Notes: a model not told the origin generated them from the letters alone. Shown: positions 27,141 to 36,842, counted from the first letter of the stretch. The stretch: DNA of 64,000 nucleotides from Marinomonas shanghaiensis (GCF_003259175.1 NZ_QGOK01000014.1:62001-126000); one strand, 5' to 3'. Program-made: numbers and translations.

Positions 27141-27155
27141 TGGCCTACTCGGCCA
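27141..27155. promoter_or_regulatory. Short hairpin in the epmB leader
   Basis: TGGCC-TACTC-GGCCA can pair with 5-base arms, 28 bases upstream of the epmB ATG. It is a candidate leader structure. Confidence 0.35.
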
Positions 27156-27166
27156 GTGGCTCTTAG

Positions 27167-27240
27167 AGATCTTTGCAAACGCTCTTTTTATTGGTCTATT
27201 TAAAGGCTTTAAATGACATAAAAGAGGTTCGCAGAGATCT
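27167..27240. repeat. Imperfect inverted repeat between epmB and efp
   Basis: Arms of about 21 bases face each other: 27167-27188 begins AGATCTTTGC, and 27220-27240 ends GCAGAGATCT. They differ at about two positions plus one extra base, around a 31-base centre rich in A/T. It lies in the shared control region of the two divergent genes. It could be a pair of operator sites or a leader hairpin. Confidence 0.55.
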
Positions 27241-27299
27241 TGGGACTGACATGATACGCCAGTCAGAGCTTTTTCTCTAAAAATATACTGTGAGGATGT

Positions 27300-27875
27300 A
27301 TGGCTAATATTTCTACCAGCGAAATGCGCAGCGGTTCTAAAGTAATGGTCGACGGCGATCCATGTGCGATCATTGACAACGAACACGTTAAACCAGGAAA
27401 GGGCCAAGCCTTTAACCGCATCAAGCTGCGTAATTTAAAAACCGGTCGCGTTTGGGAACGTACTTTTAAGTCTGGTGACAGCTTAGAAACGGCAGATGTT
27501 ATGGATACCGATATGGAGTATTTGTACACGGATGGCGAATTCTGGCACTTCATGTCAGTAGATGGTTCATTTGAACAGCACGCTGCCGATGAAACCGCGG
27601 TCGGTGACACGATTAAGTGGTTAAAAGAGCAAGAAAGATACGTTGTTACTTTGTACAACGGTGCCCCATTGGCGGTGTCTGCACCTAATTTCATTGAACT
27701 GGAAGTAAAAGAAACCGATCCAGGTGTGAAGGGCGATACGGCGAACGGTGGTTCTAAACCTGCTTTCTTGGTAACAGGTGCTATGGTTCGTGTGCCACTA
27801 TTCATCAACATTGGTGAAGTGCTACGTGTTGATACTCGCACCGGCGAATACGTTTCTCGCGCAACGGGTAAATAA
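27300..27875 (+). CDS. efp: Translation elongation factor P
   Basis: The 191-aa protein aligns over the full EF-P length (family about 188 aa). The modified lysine is Lys34 in [10 protein letters not shown], the site that EpmA/EpmB beta-lysylate. It rescues ribosomes stalled at polyproline. The C-terminal part is the usual pair of OB-fold domains, ending [12 protein letters not shown]. It is divergent from epmB, and a strong terminator follows at 27901. Note that the modification gene epmA is 11 kb away. Confidence 0.97.
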   Translation: MANISTSEMRSGSKVMVDGDPCAIIDNEHVKPGKGQAFNRIKLRNLKTGRVWERTFKSGDSLETADVMDTDMEYLYTDGEFWHFMSVDGSFEQHAADETAVGDTIKWLKEQERYVVTLYNGAPLAVSAPNFIELEVKETDPGVKGDTANGGSKPAFLVTGAMVRVPLFINIGEVLRVDTRTGEYVSRATGK

Positions 27876-27900
27876 TACCGGATGTAGCGTCATGAACAGG

Positions 27901-27933
27901 AAAGCCTCGATAGGAAACTATCGGGGCTTTTTT
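27901..27933 (+). terminator. Rho-independent terminator after efp
   Basis: AAAGCCTCGATAG (27901-27913) pairs with CTATCGGGGCTTT (27918-27930) around GAAA, a GNRA-type tetraloop, with one G-T pair. A T-run follows. It ends efp transcription. Confidence 0.9.
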
Positions 27934-28044
27934 ATACGTCAAAAGTGTTAACCCTCTCGCAGCGGTGCTTTTTTATGTAATTTGCCTTAATAAGCTGGTA
28001 CTGTTTTGCCTCTTTCACCTATTTCATTTTGGGGCTGCTGCGTG

Positions 28045-29712
28045 ATGTTGCAAGGAATTCACACCTTCCGGAGTCGTATCACTTTATTGACGGGAGGATT
28101 GTTACTGTCTCTCAGTTTAGTGTTAGTGACGTCGTCTTATTATGTGGCGTCGACACGCCTCTCCAATGCCAGTGGTGAGTATCTGGTTGGCATTAGTCAG
28201 TCTATTTCGAACATGCTTACGGCGAATTTAATAGAGCGTGAACGGGAGATTATACTGCTGAGTAAACGGCTTTCCTTGTATCAGAATCAAAACTTGACAG
28301 AGTTAGAGCAGACCATTGATCAGGTGAAAAACTCTTATAAACATTATGCGTGGATAGGGTTTGCCAGCCCCGAAGGGGTGGTATTAGCGTCGGGCGATGG
28401 TTTGTTGAAAGGGGCGGATGTTAGCCAACGACCTTGGTTTATTAATGGACGATCTGGTCCTTTTATTGGCGACCTCCACAAAGCTTTATTGCTCGAGTCA
28501 TTGTTGCCCAAACAAGAAGATGGTGCTCCTATTCGCTTTGTGGATTTTTCAGCGCCCGTCATCAATGAACAGGGTAAATTAGAAGGCGTTGTGGCCACTC
28601 ATGCGAATTGGCTCTGGGCGAAAGAAGTGTTGTCCTCTTCTTTTACAGCCGTCTCTAAAACCAAAGAAATTGACATGTTTATTATCAATAATGACGGTGA
28701 TGTCTTGTATCCAGACAATCATCTTGGTGATATTTATGTGCCAACGACATTACCCAAAGACGGCCAATTTGAATCCCTTATTTGGCAGGATGGCAAAGAT
28801 TATCTCACCAGCAAAGCGTTTGTTGACTCACCTGAATCGACCAATCTAGGCTGGCATATTGTGGTCCGCCAACCTGTTGCCATCGCCATGTCAACGGTTA
28901 ACGAGTTGTATAAGCTATTACTGACGCTCGGTATTATATCTACTTTATTTTGCATGATTTTGGCGTATCGATTGGCGGGGGCTCTAAGTTTTCCTTTGGA
29001 GCGGCTGGCGGGAACCGCTAATCGTATACAACAAGGTGATAGACATGTCACCTTTCAAGAAGATAGTCAGTCGCATGAAGTCACCAGTTTGAGTCGTTCA
29101 TTACAAGACATGATGTCGTCACTATTGGATCGAGAGCAGACACTGTTGCAATTGAACAGTACCTTAGAAGCAAAAGTACAATCAAGAACCGCGCAATTAG
29201 AAGCCACCAATCAATCCTTAAAAGCCATCGTACGCCAAGATCGTTTGACCCAAGTATGCAATAGATTAGCGTTAGATGAAGAGCTACTAAAAGAATATGA
29301 ATTAGCGCGCGAGTCTGGCAATCCATACGCAGTTATCATGGTAGACGCGGATCATTTTAAAAAGGTTAATGACCAATATGGTCACACCGTTGGGGATACG
29401 GTTCTTAAGAAAATGGCCGCCGTATTAGAAAGTATCGTTGGTAGCAAGGGCATGGTGGCGCGATTTGGTGGCGAAGAATTCACAGTGCTCTTGCCTAATA
29501 CGCAGATTGAGAACGCGCAACACTTGGCTGAAGCGCTGCGCGAAAAAGTTGCCGATACCGAAATGTATACAAGCTTATATGTCACTGCTAGCTTAGGTGT
29601 TGCCTTGTTTAAAATGACAGACGATCATTACGAACAAGTGCTCAATAGAGCCGATGCGGCCTTATATGAAGCGAAAGGCACAGGGCGTAACCGAGTCGTG
29701 GTGAGTGATTAA
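28045..29712 (+). CDS. Cache-domain membrane diguanylate cyclase (GGDEF)
   Basis: The 555-aa protein has a membrane segment (about residues 12-32), a periplasmic double-Cache sensor domain (to about 285), a second membrane segment, a HAMP-like region, a coiled coil (about 370-410) and a C-terminal GGDEF domain. The domain shows VIMVDADHFKKVND and RFGGEEF near residue 474. An RxxD inhibitory site is not seen. It should make cyclic di-GMP in response to a periplasmic ligand. The frame extends to a TTG at 28006; the ATG at 28045 is a better start for the first membrane segment. A terminator follows. Confidence 0.9.
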   Translation: MLQGIHTFRSRITLLTGGLLLSLSLVLVTSSYYVASTRLSNASGEYLVGISQSISNMLTANLIEREREIILLSKRLSLYQNQNLTELEQTIDQVKNSYKHYAWIGFASPEGVVLASGDGLLKGADVSQRPWFINGRSGPFIGDLHKALLLESLLPKQEDGAPIRFVDFSAPVINEQGKLEGVVATHANWLWAKEVLSSSFTAVSKTKEIDMFIINNDGDVLYPDNHLGDIYVPTTLPKDGQFESLIWQDGKDYLTSKAFVDSPESTNLGWHIVVRQPVAIAMSTVNELYKLLLTLGIISTLFCMILAYRLAGALSFPLERLAGTANRIQQGDRHVTFQEDSQSHEVTSLSRSLQDMMSSLLDREQTLLQLNSTLEAKVQSRTAQLEATNQSLKAIVRQDRLTQVCNRLALDEELLKEYELARESGNPYAVIMVDADHFKKVNDQYGHTVGDTVLKKMAAVLESIVGSKGMVARFGGEEFTVLLPNTQIENAQHLAEALREKVADTEMYTSLYVTASLGVALFKMTDDHYEQVLNRADAALYEAKGTGRNRVVVSD

Positions 29713-29767
29713 GGTTACAAAATGAATTATTAATTATACGTTATTTAAAACAAAGTAAGAAAATCAT

Positions 29768-29799
29768 AAGCCCCTGATGTTCATCATCAGGGGCTTTTT
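29768..29799 (+). terminator. Rho-independent terminator
   Basis: AAGCCCCTGATG (29768-29779) pairs with CATCAGGGGCTT (29785-29796) around TTCAT, followed by T residues. It ends the Cache-GGDEF gene. The remaining bases of the gap to 30003 hold no other gene. Confidence 0.9.
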
Positions 29800-29941
29800 A
29801 TGATCTAAATCAATAGAAAGTGAATGCCTCTGCTAGTAAGGGAACTTGATCTTCTTTTTGTCCGTCTATCAATTGTCTGGCTTAACTGGTAGAAAATGAG
29901 AAAGCGTTTTACTCTCAAGAGATGAGATGTCCTTTCATTGC

Positions 29942-29959
29942 CATAAGCATAAGCATAAG
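29942..29959. repeat. CATAAG tandem repeat, three copies
   Basis: Three perfect 6-base copies lie 44 bases upstream of the antiporter start. Copy number could vary and affect its promoter. Three copies may also be chance. Confidence 0.6.
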
Positions 29960-30002
29960 AATTTAGGGCCGTTCTCTATTATTTCCATATGAGGAGTTTG
30001 CT

Positions 30003-31691
30003 TTGTTTGAATTAATCACTCAGTCATCTTTCAATGAAATTGCGGCTTTGTTGGTATTGGCGGCGTTGGCTGGAGGAGTTGGCTTATTACTCAGGCAGCC
30101 CTTGATTGTGAGCTTTATTGCTGTCGGTTTAATAGCAGGTCCATCGGCTCTTGATATTGTACATTCAAAAGAACAAATTAAGCTGCTTTCTGAATTAGGT
30201 ATTGCTGTTTTACTGTTTCTTGTGGGCATTAAGCTGGATATAAAGCTTATCAAGTCTATTGGTTGGGTATCGGTATTAACCGGACTTGGCCAAGTGGCTT
30301 TTACCTCTATTATTGGTTATTTGATTGGACTGATGATTGGCTTAGATGCTATTTCAAGCCTGTATCTTGCGGTTGCGCTTACTTTCTCTTCAACCATTAT
30401 TATCGTAAAACTTTTGTCTGACAAAAGAGAGATTGATTCTCTACATGGACAAATAGCGCTTGGTTTTTTGATTGTCCAGGATCTAGTCGTTGTTATGGCT
30501 ATGATCGTCTTAGCGACGATTGGTATTGGTTCTGGGCAGGGAGAATCTAGTGATTCATCAGTATTGCATGTCGCTGGTTCAGCGGCAGGACTACTAATAT
30601 TTGTTATTTTGTTTATTCGTTATGTCGCTAACACTTTGACGAGCATGTTGGCACGGGTTCCTGAGTTATTGGTCATTTATGCGATTGCACAAGCAGCTCT
30701 ATTTGCCGCTGTGGGGCATATGGCTGGTCTTGGCATGGAAGTGGGTGGCTTATTAGCTGGGGTGTCTCTTGCTTCTACACCTTTTCGAGAAAGCATCGCC
30801 GCTAGATTGGCACCGTTACGTGATTTTTTGCTTTTATTCTTCTTTATCGCACTAGGTGCAACACTGGATTTATCATTACTAGGCTCAAACATTTATGGCG
30901 CGATTATCTTTTCGCTATTTGTTTTGATTGGTAATCCATTGATTGTGTTGGCCATCATGGGGGTGATGGGCTATCGAAAAAGAACCGCATTTTTGGCGGG
31001 ACTCACTGTGGCTCAAATAAGTGAGTTTTCTCTTATTTTCATTGCGATGGGCATTAGTTTGGGACATGTTTCGCAAGATATTCTTGGATTAGCAACGTTG
31101 GTGGGCATTATTACTATTGCTGTATCAACTTATATGATTACTTACTCTCATCAATTGTACAGGCTTTTTGAACCAATATTGGGGGTGTTTGAACGAGAAA
31201 ATCCGACAAGAGAACAGAATGTTGAAGTATTGTTGAGCAATCATCCTCAGGTAGTGATATTTGGTTTGGGGCGTTTGGGAACTGCCATCGCCACTCGGTT
31301 GTCTGACCAAGGAGTGAGAGTGTTGGGTGTGGATTTTAATCCTTCAGCGATAAAGCTATGGAACCAATTAGGGCTTAATTCTGAATATGGTGATGCAACC
31401 GATGCAGAGTTCATTGCTGAGTTGCCATTACGTAAAGCCATGTGGGTTGTGTCAACGATTCCTCATCATCACACAGGACTGTCTTTTGAAGATACGACAA
31501 GAACCATTGTGCAATTGGTGAAAGCGACGAGTTTTGATGGAAAAATAGCAGCCGTATCGCAAACCAAATTAGAAACAGAGCTGTTGAAGCATTTAGGGGT
31601 TGATCTTGTTTTAGAGCCTTTTCAAGATGCTGCTGATCGCGCCACAGAACTTTTGCTTGATGGTTTTGCAATCGAAGATGAATCGAAATAG
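30003..31691 (+). CDS. CPA2-family cation/proton antiporter with RCK domain
   Basis: The 562-aa protein has an N-terminal transporter domain of about 12-13 membrane segments (residues 1 to about 385) and a C-terminal NAD-binding RCK/TrkA-N domain, VVIFGLGRLGTAIATRL (GxGxxG). It resembles KefB/KefC-type monovalent cation/proton antiporters with ligand gating. The start is TTG at 30003, supported by GAGGAG at 29991-29996 with 6-base spacing. The downstream universal stress protein starts 17 bases after its stop, so stress-linked cation homeostasis is likely. Confidence 0.9.
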   Translation: MFELITQSSFNEIAALLVLAALAGGVGLLLRQPLIVSFIAVGLIAGPSALDIVHSKEQIKLLSELGIAVLLFLVGIKLDIKLIKSIGWVSVLTGLGQVAFTSIIGYLIGLMIGLDAISSLYLAVALTFSSTIIIVKLLSDKREIDSLHGQIALGFLIVQDLVVVMAMIVLATIGIGSGQGESSDSSVLHVAGSAAGLLIFVILFIRYVANTLTSMLARVPELLVIYAIAQAALFAAVGHMAGLGMEVGGLLAGVSLASTPFRESIAARLAPLRDFLLLFFFIALGATLDLSLLGSNIYGAIIFSLFVLIGNPLIVLAIMGVMGYRKRTAFLAGLTVAQISEFSLIFIAMGISLGHVSQDILGLATLVGIITIAVSTYMITYSHQLYRLFEPILGVFERENPTREQNVEVLLSNHPQVVIFGLGRLGTAIATRLSDQGVRVLGVDFNPSAIKLWNQLGLNSEYGDATDAEFIAELPLRKAMWVVSTIPHHHTGLSFEDTTRTIVQLVKATSFDGKIAAVSQTKLETELLKHLGVDLVLEPFQDAADRATELLLDGFAIEDESK

Positions 31692-31708
31692 ACAAAGGGA
31701 ATTTAATC

Positions 31709-32683
31709 ATGAAAAAGTTTAATAACATTGTTTACGTTCTTGAGGATGATACGGACGTATTTTCATCCTCTCTTGTTCAAGTGGTTAACTTAGCAAAGAC
31801 GAATCAAGCTAACTTGACTTTGTTGCATATTCATCCTGAGATCAAATCAACGGGGCTTGTGCATTTGACTGGTATAACGGAAGAAGAAATAAAGGACAAA
31901 GTTCTAGAAAAAGAGCGTGATAGGTTAAACACATTCATTCAATCGATAGACCAATCTTTGAATACAAGGGCAGAGGTTCGTTTTGGCAAAAAGTACATAG
32001 AAACCATTCGCGCTGTATACGATAAACAATTCGATTTAGTGATTAAAGAGGCGAAAAATCTTGATTGGTTTGATCGTCTATTAGGCAGTGATGACATGCA
32101 TTTGTTGCGTAAATGTCCATGTCCTGTTTGGTTAATGAAGAAAAATGAAAAGCCAAAATACAAAAACATTATTGCGGCAGTAGATTTTGACAGTGAGTTT
32201 GAGTCTAGTCCTCGAGAAATTAATTATGAATTGAATAAAAAAATCTTAGAGTTATCGAGTTTACTTGCATTATCAGAGATGGCGACATTACACGTGGTAA
32301 ATGCTTATGATGTTCCTCATGCGGGTTTTATTGGTTTGTGGGTGGAACAACCAGAGAAAGTAGAAAAACAGTTATTTGAGAGCGAATATCGTAATAGACG
32401 TTATCAAATGAACACTATGATGGATAGTTTAAAGCAAATGCTGGGGGAAGAAACCTTTCGGTATTTGTCTCCACAAACCCATATAGTACAGGGGTCACCC
32501 GATAGAGAGCTTCCCAAGTTAGCCAATAACATTAGTGCGGATCTGATGGTGATGGGAACAGTTGCAAGATCTGGCATTGCAGGAGTGATTATTGGTAACA
32601 CAGCAGAAACCATACTTGCCCAGCTTCAATGTTCAGTTTTAGCCTTAAAACCAGACGGTTTTGTGTCACCTATATCCTCTTAA
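31709..32683 (+). CDS. Tandem universal stress protein, UspE-like
   Basis: The 324-aa protein contains two Usp domains. The second ends with the nucleotide-binding motif VMGTVARSGIAGVIIGNTAE (Gly-rich, like UspE and MJ0577), then ILAQLQCSVLALK. The first domain (about 1-145) lacks a clear Gly-rich loop. Tandem Usps act in stress survival, motility or iron control, with ATP or adenine-nucleotide binding. It is co-oriented with the antiporter, and the terminator at 32701 follows. Confidence 0.88.
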   Translation: MKKFNNIVYVLEDDTDVFSSSLVQVVNLAKTNQANLTLLHIHPEIKSTGLVHLTGITEEEIKDKVLEKERDRLNTFIQSIDQSLNTRAEVRFGKKYIETIRAVYDKQFDLVIKEAKNLDWFDRLLGSDDMHLLRKCPCPVWLMKKNEKPKYKNIIAAVDFDSEFESSPREINYELNKKILELSSLLALSEMATLHVVNAYDVPHAGFIGLWVEQPEKVEKQLFESEYRNRRYQMNTMMDSLKQMLGEETFRYLSPQTHIVQGSPDRELPKLANNISADLMVMGTVARSGIAGVIIGNTAETILAQLQCSVLALKPDGFVSPISS

Positions 32684-32700
32684 AGCGCCTATAAAATATA

Positions 32701-32731
32701 AAAACCTCGATATTGTAGGTATCGAGGTTTT
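32701..32731. terminator. Bidirectional terminator between uspE-like and doxX genes
   Basis: AAAACCTCGATA (32701-32712) and TATCGAGGTTTT (32720-32731) form perfect 12-base arms around TTGTAGG. A/T tails on both sides let it serve both converging transcripts. Confidence 0.88.
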
Positions 32732-32762
32732 CAGTATATCTAGCTTTTAACGAGGTGAGTCA

Positions 32763-33203
32763 TTATTTGGCAGAAATTGCTTTATCAATCGATAAGGCAC
32801 CTGCACCACTGAATACCAAAGAAATAGCGACAATCAGCAGTGTCAATGCATACTCATAACCGTTGTTTGCCATGAACAAGCCGTTTGAAAAATGAACAGA
32901 GAAGATCGCTATTAACATAGTAAAAGCGATGACCGCAGACGCTGGACGAACCAGTAAGCCAATGACTAAGGCCAAGCCACCGAAAAACTCTGCGCTACCG
33001 GCTAAAAGCGCCATTAGGTAGCCAGGTTCGAGGCCAAGGGACGCCATGAATTGCCCCGTGCCTTCCAATCCGTAACCGCCAAATGAGCCAAACAGTTTTT
33101 GTGCACCATGTGCCATTAGAATTAAACCCACTGGAATACGCAAAATTGTGCTAGCGATACCAGAGGTTGTGTGAGTGATTTTTTGGATGAATGATGATTG
33201 CAT
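32763..33203 (-). CDS. DoxX-family membrane protein
   Basis: The 146-aa protein has four membrane segments and the DoxX-type opening RIPVGLILMAHGAQKLFGSF, followed by FFGGLALVIGLLVRP. Family members include thiosulfate:quinone oxidoreductase subunits and many uncharacterised membrane proteins linked to redox or stress. There is no DoxA or partner gene here, so the role is open. AAGG precedes the ATG. Confidence 0.85.
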   Translation of the reverse strand: MQSSFIQKITHTTSGIASTILRIPVGLILMAHGAQKLFGSFGGYGLEGTGQFMASLGLEPGYLMALLAGSAEFFGGLALVIGLLVRPASAVIAFTMLIAIFSVHFSNGLFMANNGYEYALTLLIVAISLVFSGAGALSIDKAISAK

Positions 33204-33527
33204 TTTCAGTTACCTTAATGTTGGGTGGGTGTTATTTACTATGTAGGCACTATATACAAAAAAAACCAAATAGATAACGGAGGTTTTTGAGTCAATTGAT
33301 CAAAAAAATTGAACATTCATAATTTCCTATGATTTTTCTATCTTTTTTTATGGAAGGCTATTTTTATGCAATGTCTTTTCTAATTTCATCTGTATTTTCT
33401 CTTAAGAAGCATGACGACTAAGTAAGGCGTGATTTTGATTAGTGATGGACAAAAAAGTAGCAGAATTTAACACTCATAGAATGGTAGCGTTTGATTATCT
33501 ATCAATAACAATAAGTAGGACAAAATC
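33204..33527. other. 324-base divergent intergenic region
   Basis: This A/T-rich gap separates the divergent doxX and SDR genes and presumably holds both promoters. The palindrome TTGATCAA (33296-33303), and arms TCAATT/AATTGA at 33292-33297 and 33307-33312, are the only structures noticed. No small ORF or RNA gene is evident. Confidence 0.4.
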
Positions 33528-34256
33528 ATGTCTAAAGCACTAATAGGAAAAGTCGCCGTCGTGACGGGGGGCGCATCAGGGATAGGTCTTGCTAGCGTTG
33601 AGGGTATGATAGCAGAGGGTGCCAAGGTAGTTATTGTGGATCGCGATGAAGCGGCGCTAAAGACCTTACAAGACAAATATAGTGACGCGGTAACGACCCT
33701 TGCTGTCGATTTATTAGATCCAGCTTCTTGCTCGGCGCTGGTGCCGCGTATTTTAGAAAAAGTTAAGACGATCGATATCTTCCACGCTAATGCGGGTTTG
33801 TATGTAGGCGGAGATCTAGTTGATGCCGACAACGACGCCATAGACCGAATGTTGAACTTGAATATTAACGTGGTCATTAAGAACGTACGTGATGTTTTAC
33901 CTCATATGATTGAACGAGGCGTGGGTGATATTTTAATCACAAGTTCGTTAGCGGGACATTTTCCAACGCCTTGGGAGCCTGTTTATGCATCCTCTAAATG
34001 GGCGATGAATTGTTTTGTGCAAACAGTGCGTAGACAAGTCAGCAAGCACGGTATTCGGGTTGGCTCTGTATCGCCAGGTCCGGTGATTACCTCTTTGTTA
34101 TCCGATTGGCCAGCGGACAAACTGGCAGAAGCCAAGGCCAAAGGCAGTCTAATGGATGCCAGTGATGTGGCTGAAGCGTTGGTTTTTATGTTAACGCGTC
34201 CTCGTCATGTGACGATTCGAGATGTAGTGATGTTGCCGTCGCAGTTTGACTTATAG
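33528..34256 (+). CDS. Short-chain dehydrogenase/reductase
   Basis: The 242-aa protein has the SDR cofactor motif TGGASGIG near residues 13-20, NAG in the middle and the catalytic SSLAGHF and YASSK motif (Tyr and Lys) at about 143-160. It is a classical SDR, NAD(P)-dependent, resembling polyol or 3-oxoacyl reductase types. It has no partner gene on its strand. An MDR-family reductase is convergent downstream. The substrate is unknown. AGGA precedes the ATG. Confidence 0.9.
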   Translation: MSKALIGKVAVVTGGASGIGLASVEGMIAEGAKVVIVDRDEAALKTLQDKYSDAVTTLAVDLLDPASCSALVPRILEKVKTIDIFHANAGLYVGGDLVDADNDAIDRMLNLNINVVIKNVRDVLPHMIERGVGDILITSSLAGHFPTPWEPVYASSKWAMNCFVQTVRRQVSKHGIRVGSVSPGPVITSLLSDWPADKLAEAKAKGSLMDASDVAEALVFMLTRPRHVTIRDVVMLPSQFDL

Positions 34257-34262
34257 CTAGAA

Positions 34263-34294
34263 ACCTTTGCACGACCATCAGGTTCGTGCAAAGG
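34263..34294. terminator. Hairpin between convergent reductase genes
   Basis: CCTTTGCACGA (34264-34274) and TCGTGCAAAGG (34284-34294) form perfect 11-base arms around a 9-base loop. There is no T-run. It lies between the SDR and the convergent MDR gene. Confidence 0.6.
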
Positions 34295-34312
34295 CGTTCC
34301 ATGTGCAAGTCG

Positions 34313-35305
34313 TTATAGTTTAACGATCAACTTGCCAGTATTTTTACCTTCAAACAATAAGTTAATACCGCTGGTTGCGCTTTCGATACCTTCAATGACA
34401 TGAGTCCGGTACTGTAGCTCACCTTTACCTAACATAGCACCCAATGCTTGGCCGTATTCTGGAATGCGATGAAAATGGTCTGGCATGGTGAAGCCTTGAA
34501 TAGACAAGCGGCGTTTGATAATCCCAATCCAGCTTGGGCCAGGAGAGGCTTCTTCTTTTTGATAGTCGGCAATAAGACCACAAACGGCAATGCGACCATG
34601 GGGATTCATGCGATCAAAGATTGGCCCTTGTGCTGCGCCACCGGTGTTTTCAAAGAACAGATCGATGCCGTTCCGTGTGGCATTGGTCAGTTGTTCAACA
34701 AAATCAGCGTCTTTGTAATTAATTGCGTGGTCAAAGCCTAACTCTTTGGTGAGCCATTGGCATTTATCATCCGAACCTGCCACGCCAACAACCGTTAAAC
34801 CAAGGTTTTTCGCCATCTGACCGACAAGAGAGCCAACTGAACCCGCTGCCGCTGTGACGATAAGCGTCTGACCTGCTTCTGGTTTAAGCACTTCAAACAC
34901 ACCGTGGTAGGCCGTAATGCCGGGTAGGGCAATAACGGATAAAATCGCTTCAGCGGGCAACTCTTTTGGAATCATGTTCAGCCCATTGCCATCGCTGATG
35001 GCGTATTCCGTCAACCCCATAAGACCCATCACACGGGAACCAACAGGGAATTTCTCATTATTAGACTCGACAACTTCGCCAATACCACTGGCGCGCATGG
35101 TATCGCCTAATTTTACGGGGGGAATGTAGCTGTTTTCATCAGGGCTCATCCAACCGCGCATAGCGGGATCTAAAGAAAGATGAGAAAGCTTAACGAGTAC
35201 TTCGCCTTCTTTTGGCGTTGGAATGTCTTGGGTGACAATGTTAAAGACATCTTCCGTGATTTCTAGCGTCGGGCGTTTAATCAGTTTTACTGAACGATAA
35301 GACAT
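34313..35305 (-). CDS. NADP-dependent medium-chain reductase (CurA/leukotriene B4 12-HDH-like)
   Basis: The 330-aa zinc-free MDR protein has the cofactor motif TAAAGSVGSLVGQMAK (AxxGxxG type) and the N-terminal YRSVKLIKRPT seen in NADPH-dependent curcumin/alkenal double-bond reductases. It should reduce alpha,beta-unsaturated carbonyls, as in detoxification of reactive enals. AGAGGAA lies 10 bases before the ATG. It is alone on its strand. Confidence 0.88.
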   Translation of the reverse strand: MSYRSVKLIKRPTLEITEDVFNIVTQDIPTPKEGEVLVKLSHLSLDPAMRGWMSPDENSYIPPVKLGDTMRASGIGEVVESNNEKFPVGSRVMGLMGLTEYAISDGNGLNMIPKELPAEAILSVIALPGITAYHGVFEVLKPEAGQTLIVTAAAGSVGSLVGQMAKNLGLTVVGVAGSDDKCQWLTKELGFDHAINYKDADFVEQLTNATRNGIDLFFENTGGAAQGPIFDRMNPHGRIAVCGLIADYQKEEASPGPSWIGIIKRRLSIQGFTMPDHFHRIPEYGQALGAMLGKGELQYRTHVIEGIESATSGINLLFEGKNTGKLIVKL

Positions 35306-35408
35306 AGTAACTATTCCTCTTCCTGTTTCTCTTAATGCTTGCCTAGAGAGTTTGGGACGCTTTTATTGATCTAAAGGTTAGGATTGAAGGAGTAAATGTG
35401 CAATTGTC

Positions 35409-36842
35409 CTAATCTGATGTTGTCCTTGGGTGCAGTAATTGGTGAATTAAGTGACATAAACGGATCAATTGTTGATAAGTACTGTGTTTATCCCCAGTAT
35501 TTTCCAGTGGCCAGCCGCAGTTGATGCGGAAGCAGTCGTGATAAAAGTCGTGGGTGCTAAAACACGCGCCGCTACGGATGTCGATACCTTGTTTATTGGC
35601 TTCTTTTTCAAGCTGTGGCGCATTTAAATCGGGGATCTGCACCCAAAGCACAATGCCGCCGTGTGGGACGCTGATTTTGGCATGGCTGGGTAAATGTTTG
35701 ATCAAAAACTGCTGATAACTGTGAATGTGTTGGTTCAATACGGTGCGTATTTTATTCACATGAGAGCGATATTCGCCTGTGTTAATAAATTCAGCCAAAC
35801 AAGTCTGTATAAGCCCATTCACCCCAAAGCTGGTTAAGGCATGTTGATTAAGATAAGGCGTAAAATATCGCCCAGGAAGACTCCAACCCAGCCGCAGTCC
35901 GGCGGCGAGCGTCTTAGAAAAAGACCCGCACCAAATCACGTAACCTTCTTTGTCCCAATATTTCGCTGGTAGCGTGTGTTGCTTCTGATGGCTTAACTCG
36001 AAATACACATCGTCCTCTATCATGGGTGTTTTGTATCGCGTTGTTAATGTGACGAGTGCTTGTTTTTGTTCAACGGGCAGTGTTATGCCAGTTGGATTCA
36101 TATTCGATGTGCTGAACAGGGAAGCTTTAATCAAACCCTGTTGCAGCAAGGTTTCGAGAAGGTCTAAGTCCAAGCCTTTGTCACTAATAGGGATTTCAAT
36201 CACTTTGCGAGATAGGGCACTGAGCAAATCGAGTAACCCACTAAAACAAGGTGAACTAATGGCAATGGTGTCACCTGCTTTGGTGACGCTTTCTATCGCC
36301 AGTCTTACTGCATCAATACAGCCATTGGTAATCACAAAGTCGGCTGCTGAAAAGGCTAGATTGTCATGGCGAAAATGTTCCGCAAGGGCGCTTCTCAGGC
36401 CTTTGTCACCTTGTGTTTCTGGATATTGAAATAGGTGTTTTCCTGCTCTTTGAGTGACACGTTTAATGCTGCGTTGCAGTGCGACGCTCGGCTGTAATTC
36501 TGGAGAAATCATTGAGGTGCCAAGCGGACTAAAAAGCGCCGAGGCAGGGTTATAGCCATTTAACGGCGCAAAGCGTTTTGGGTCGCGCTGTTCAATACTT
36601 TTGATGTTTAGGCTTGGAAAGCTGGTTGCTTCAATTTGGTTGGCAACAAAGTACCCAGACTGCGGCTGCGCATAAATCCAACCGGTCTGTTGAAGATAGT
36701 CATAGGTTTTTGTGGCTGTTGTCATGCTGACTTGATGCTGCTTGGCCATTGTCCGTAGTGCTGGCAAACGGCTTCCCGCAGGCAGACGTTGCGCTTGTAT
36801 GTCGTCGATATAATGCTGAGCAAGTGTTTCGTAAAGCGCCAT
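35409..36842 (-). CDS. MocR-type GntR regulator with aminotransferase domain
   Basis: The 477-aa protein joins an N-terminal GntR winged helix (about residues 1-70; RLPALRTMAKQHQVSMTTAT) to a class-I aminotransferase-like domain. The PLP-binding motif is SFSKTLAAGLRLGW, with the Schiff-base Lys. MocR regulators sense PLP, amino acids or amines. It is divergent from EamA and LysE exporter genes, so these are the likely targets. A large inverted repeat in the gap is a candidate operator. GAGGGAA precedes the ATG. Confidence 0.92.
   Translation of the reverse strand: MALYETLAQHYIDDIQAQRLPAGSRLPALRTMAKQHQVSMTTATKTYDYLQQTGWIYAQPQSGYFVANQIEATSFPSLNIKSIEQRDPKRFAPLNGYNPASALFSPLGTSMISPELQPSVALQRSIKRVTQRAGKHLFQYPETQGDKGLRSALAEHFRHDNLAFSAADFVITNGCIDAVRLAIESVTKAGDTIAISSPCFSGLLDLLSALSRKVIEIPISDKGLDLDLLETLLQQGLIKASLFSTSNMNPTGITLPVEQKQALVTLTTRYKTPMIEDDVYFELSHQKQHTLPAKYWDKEGYVIWCGSFSKTLAAGLRLGWSLPGRYFTPYLNQHALTSFGVNGLIQTCLAEFINTGEYRSHVNKIRTVLNQHIHSYQQFLIKHLPSHAKISVPHGGIVLWVQIPDLNAPQLEKEANKQGIDIRSGACFSTHDFYHDCFRINCGWPLENTGDKHSTYQQLIRLCHLIHQLLHPRTTSD

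Noticed and set aside
27263-27841. 192-aa open frame on the minus strand across efp
   Set aside because: It lies fully antisense to the well-supported efp gene, has no family motif and its composition is that of the reverse of efp codons.
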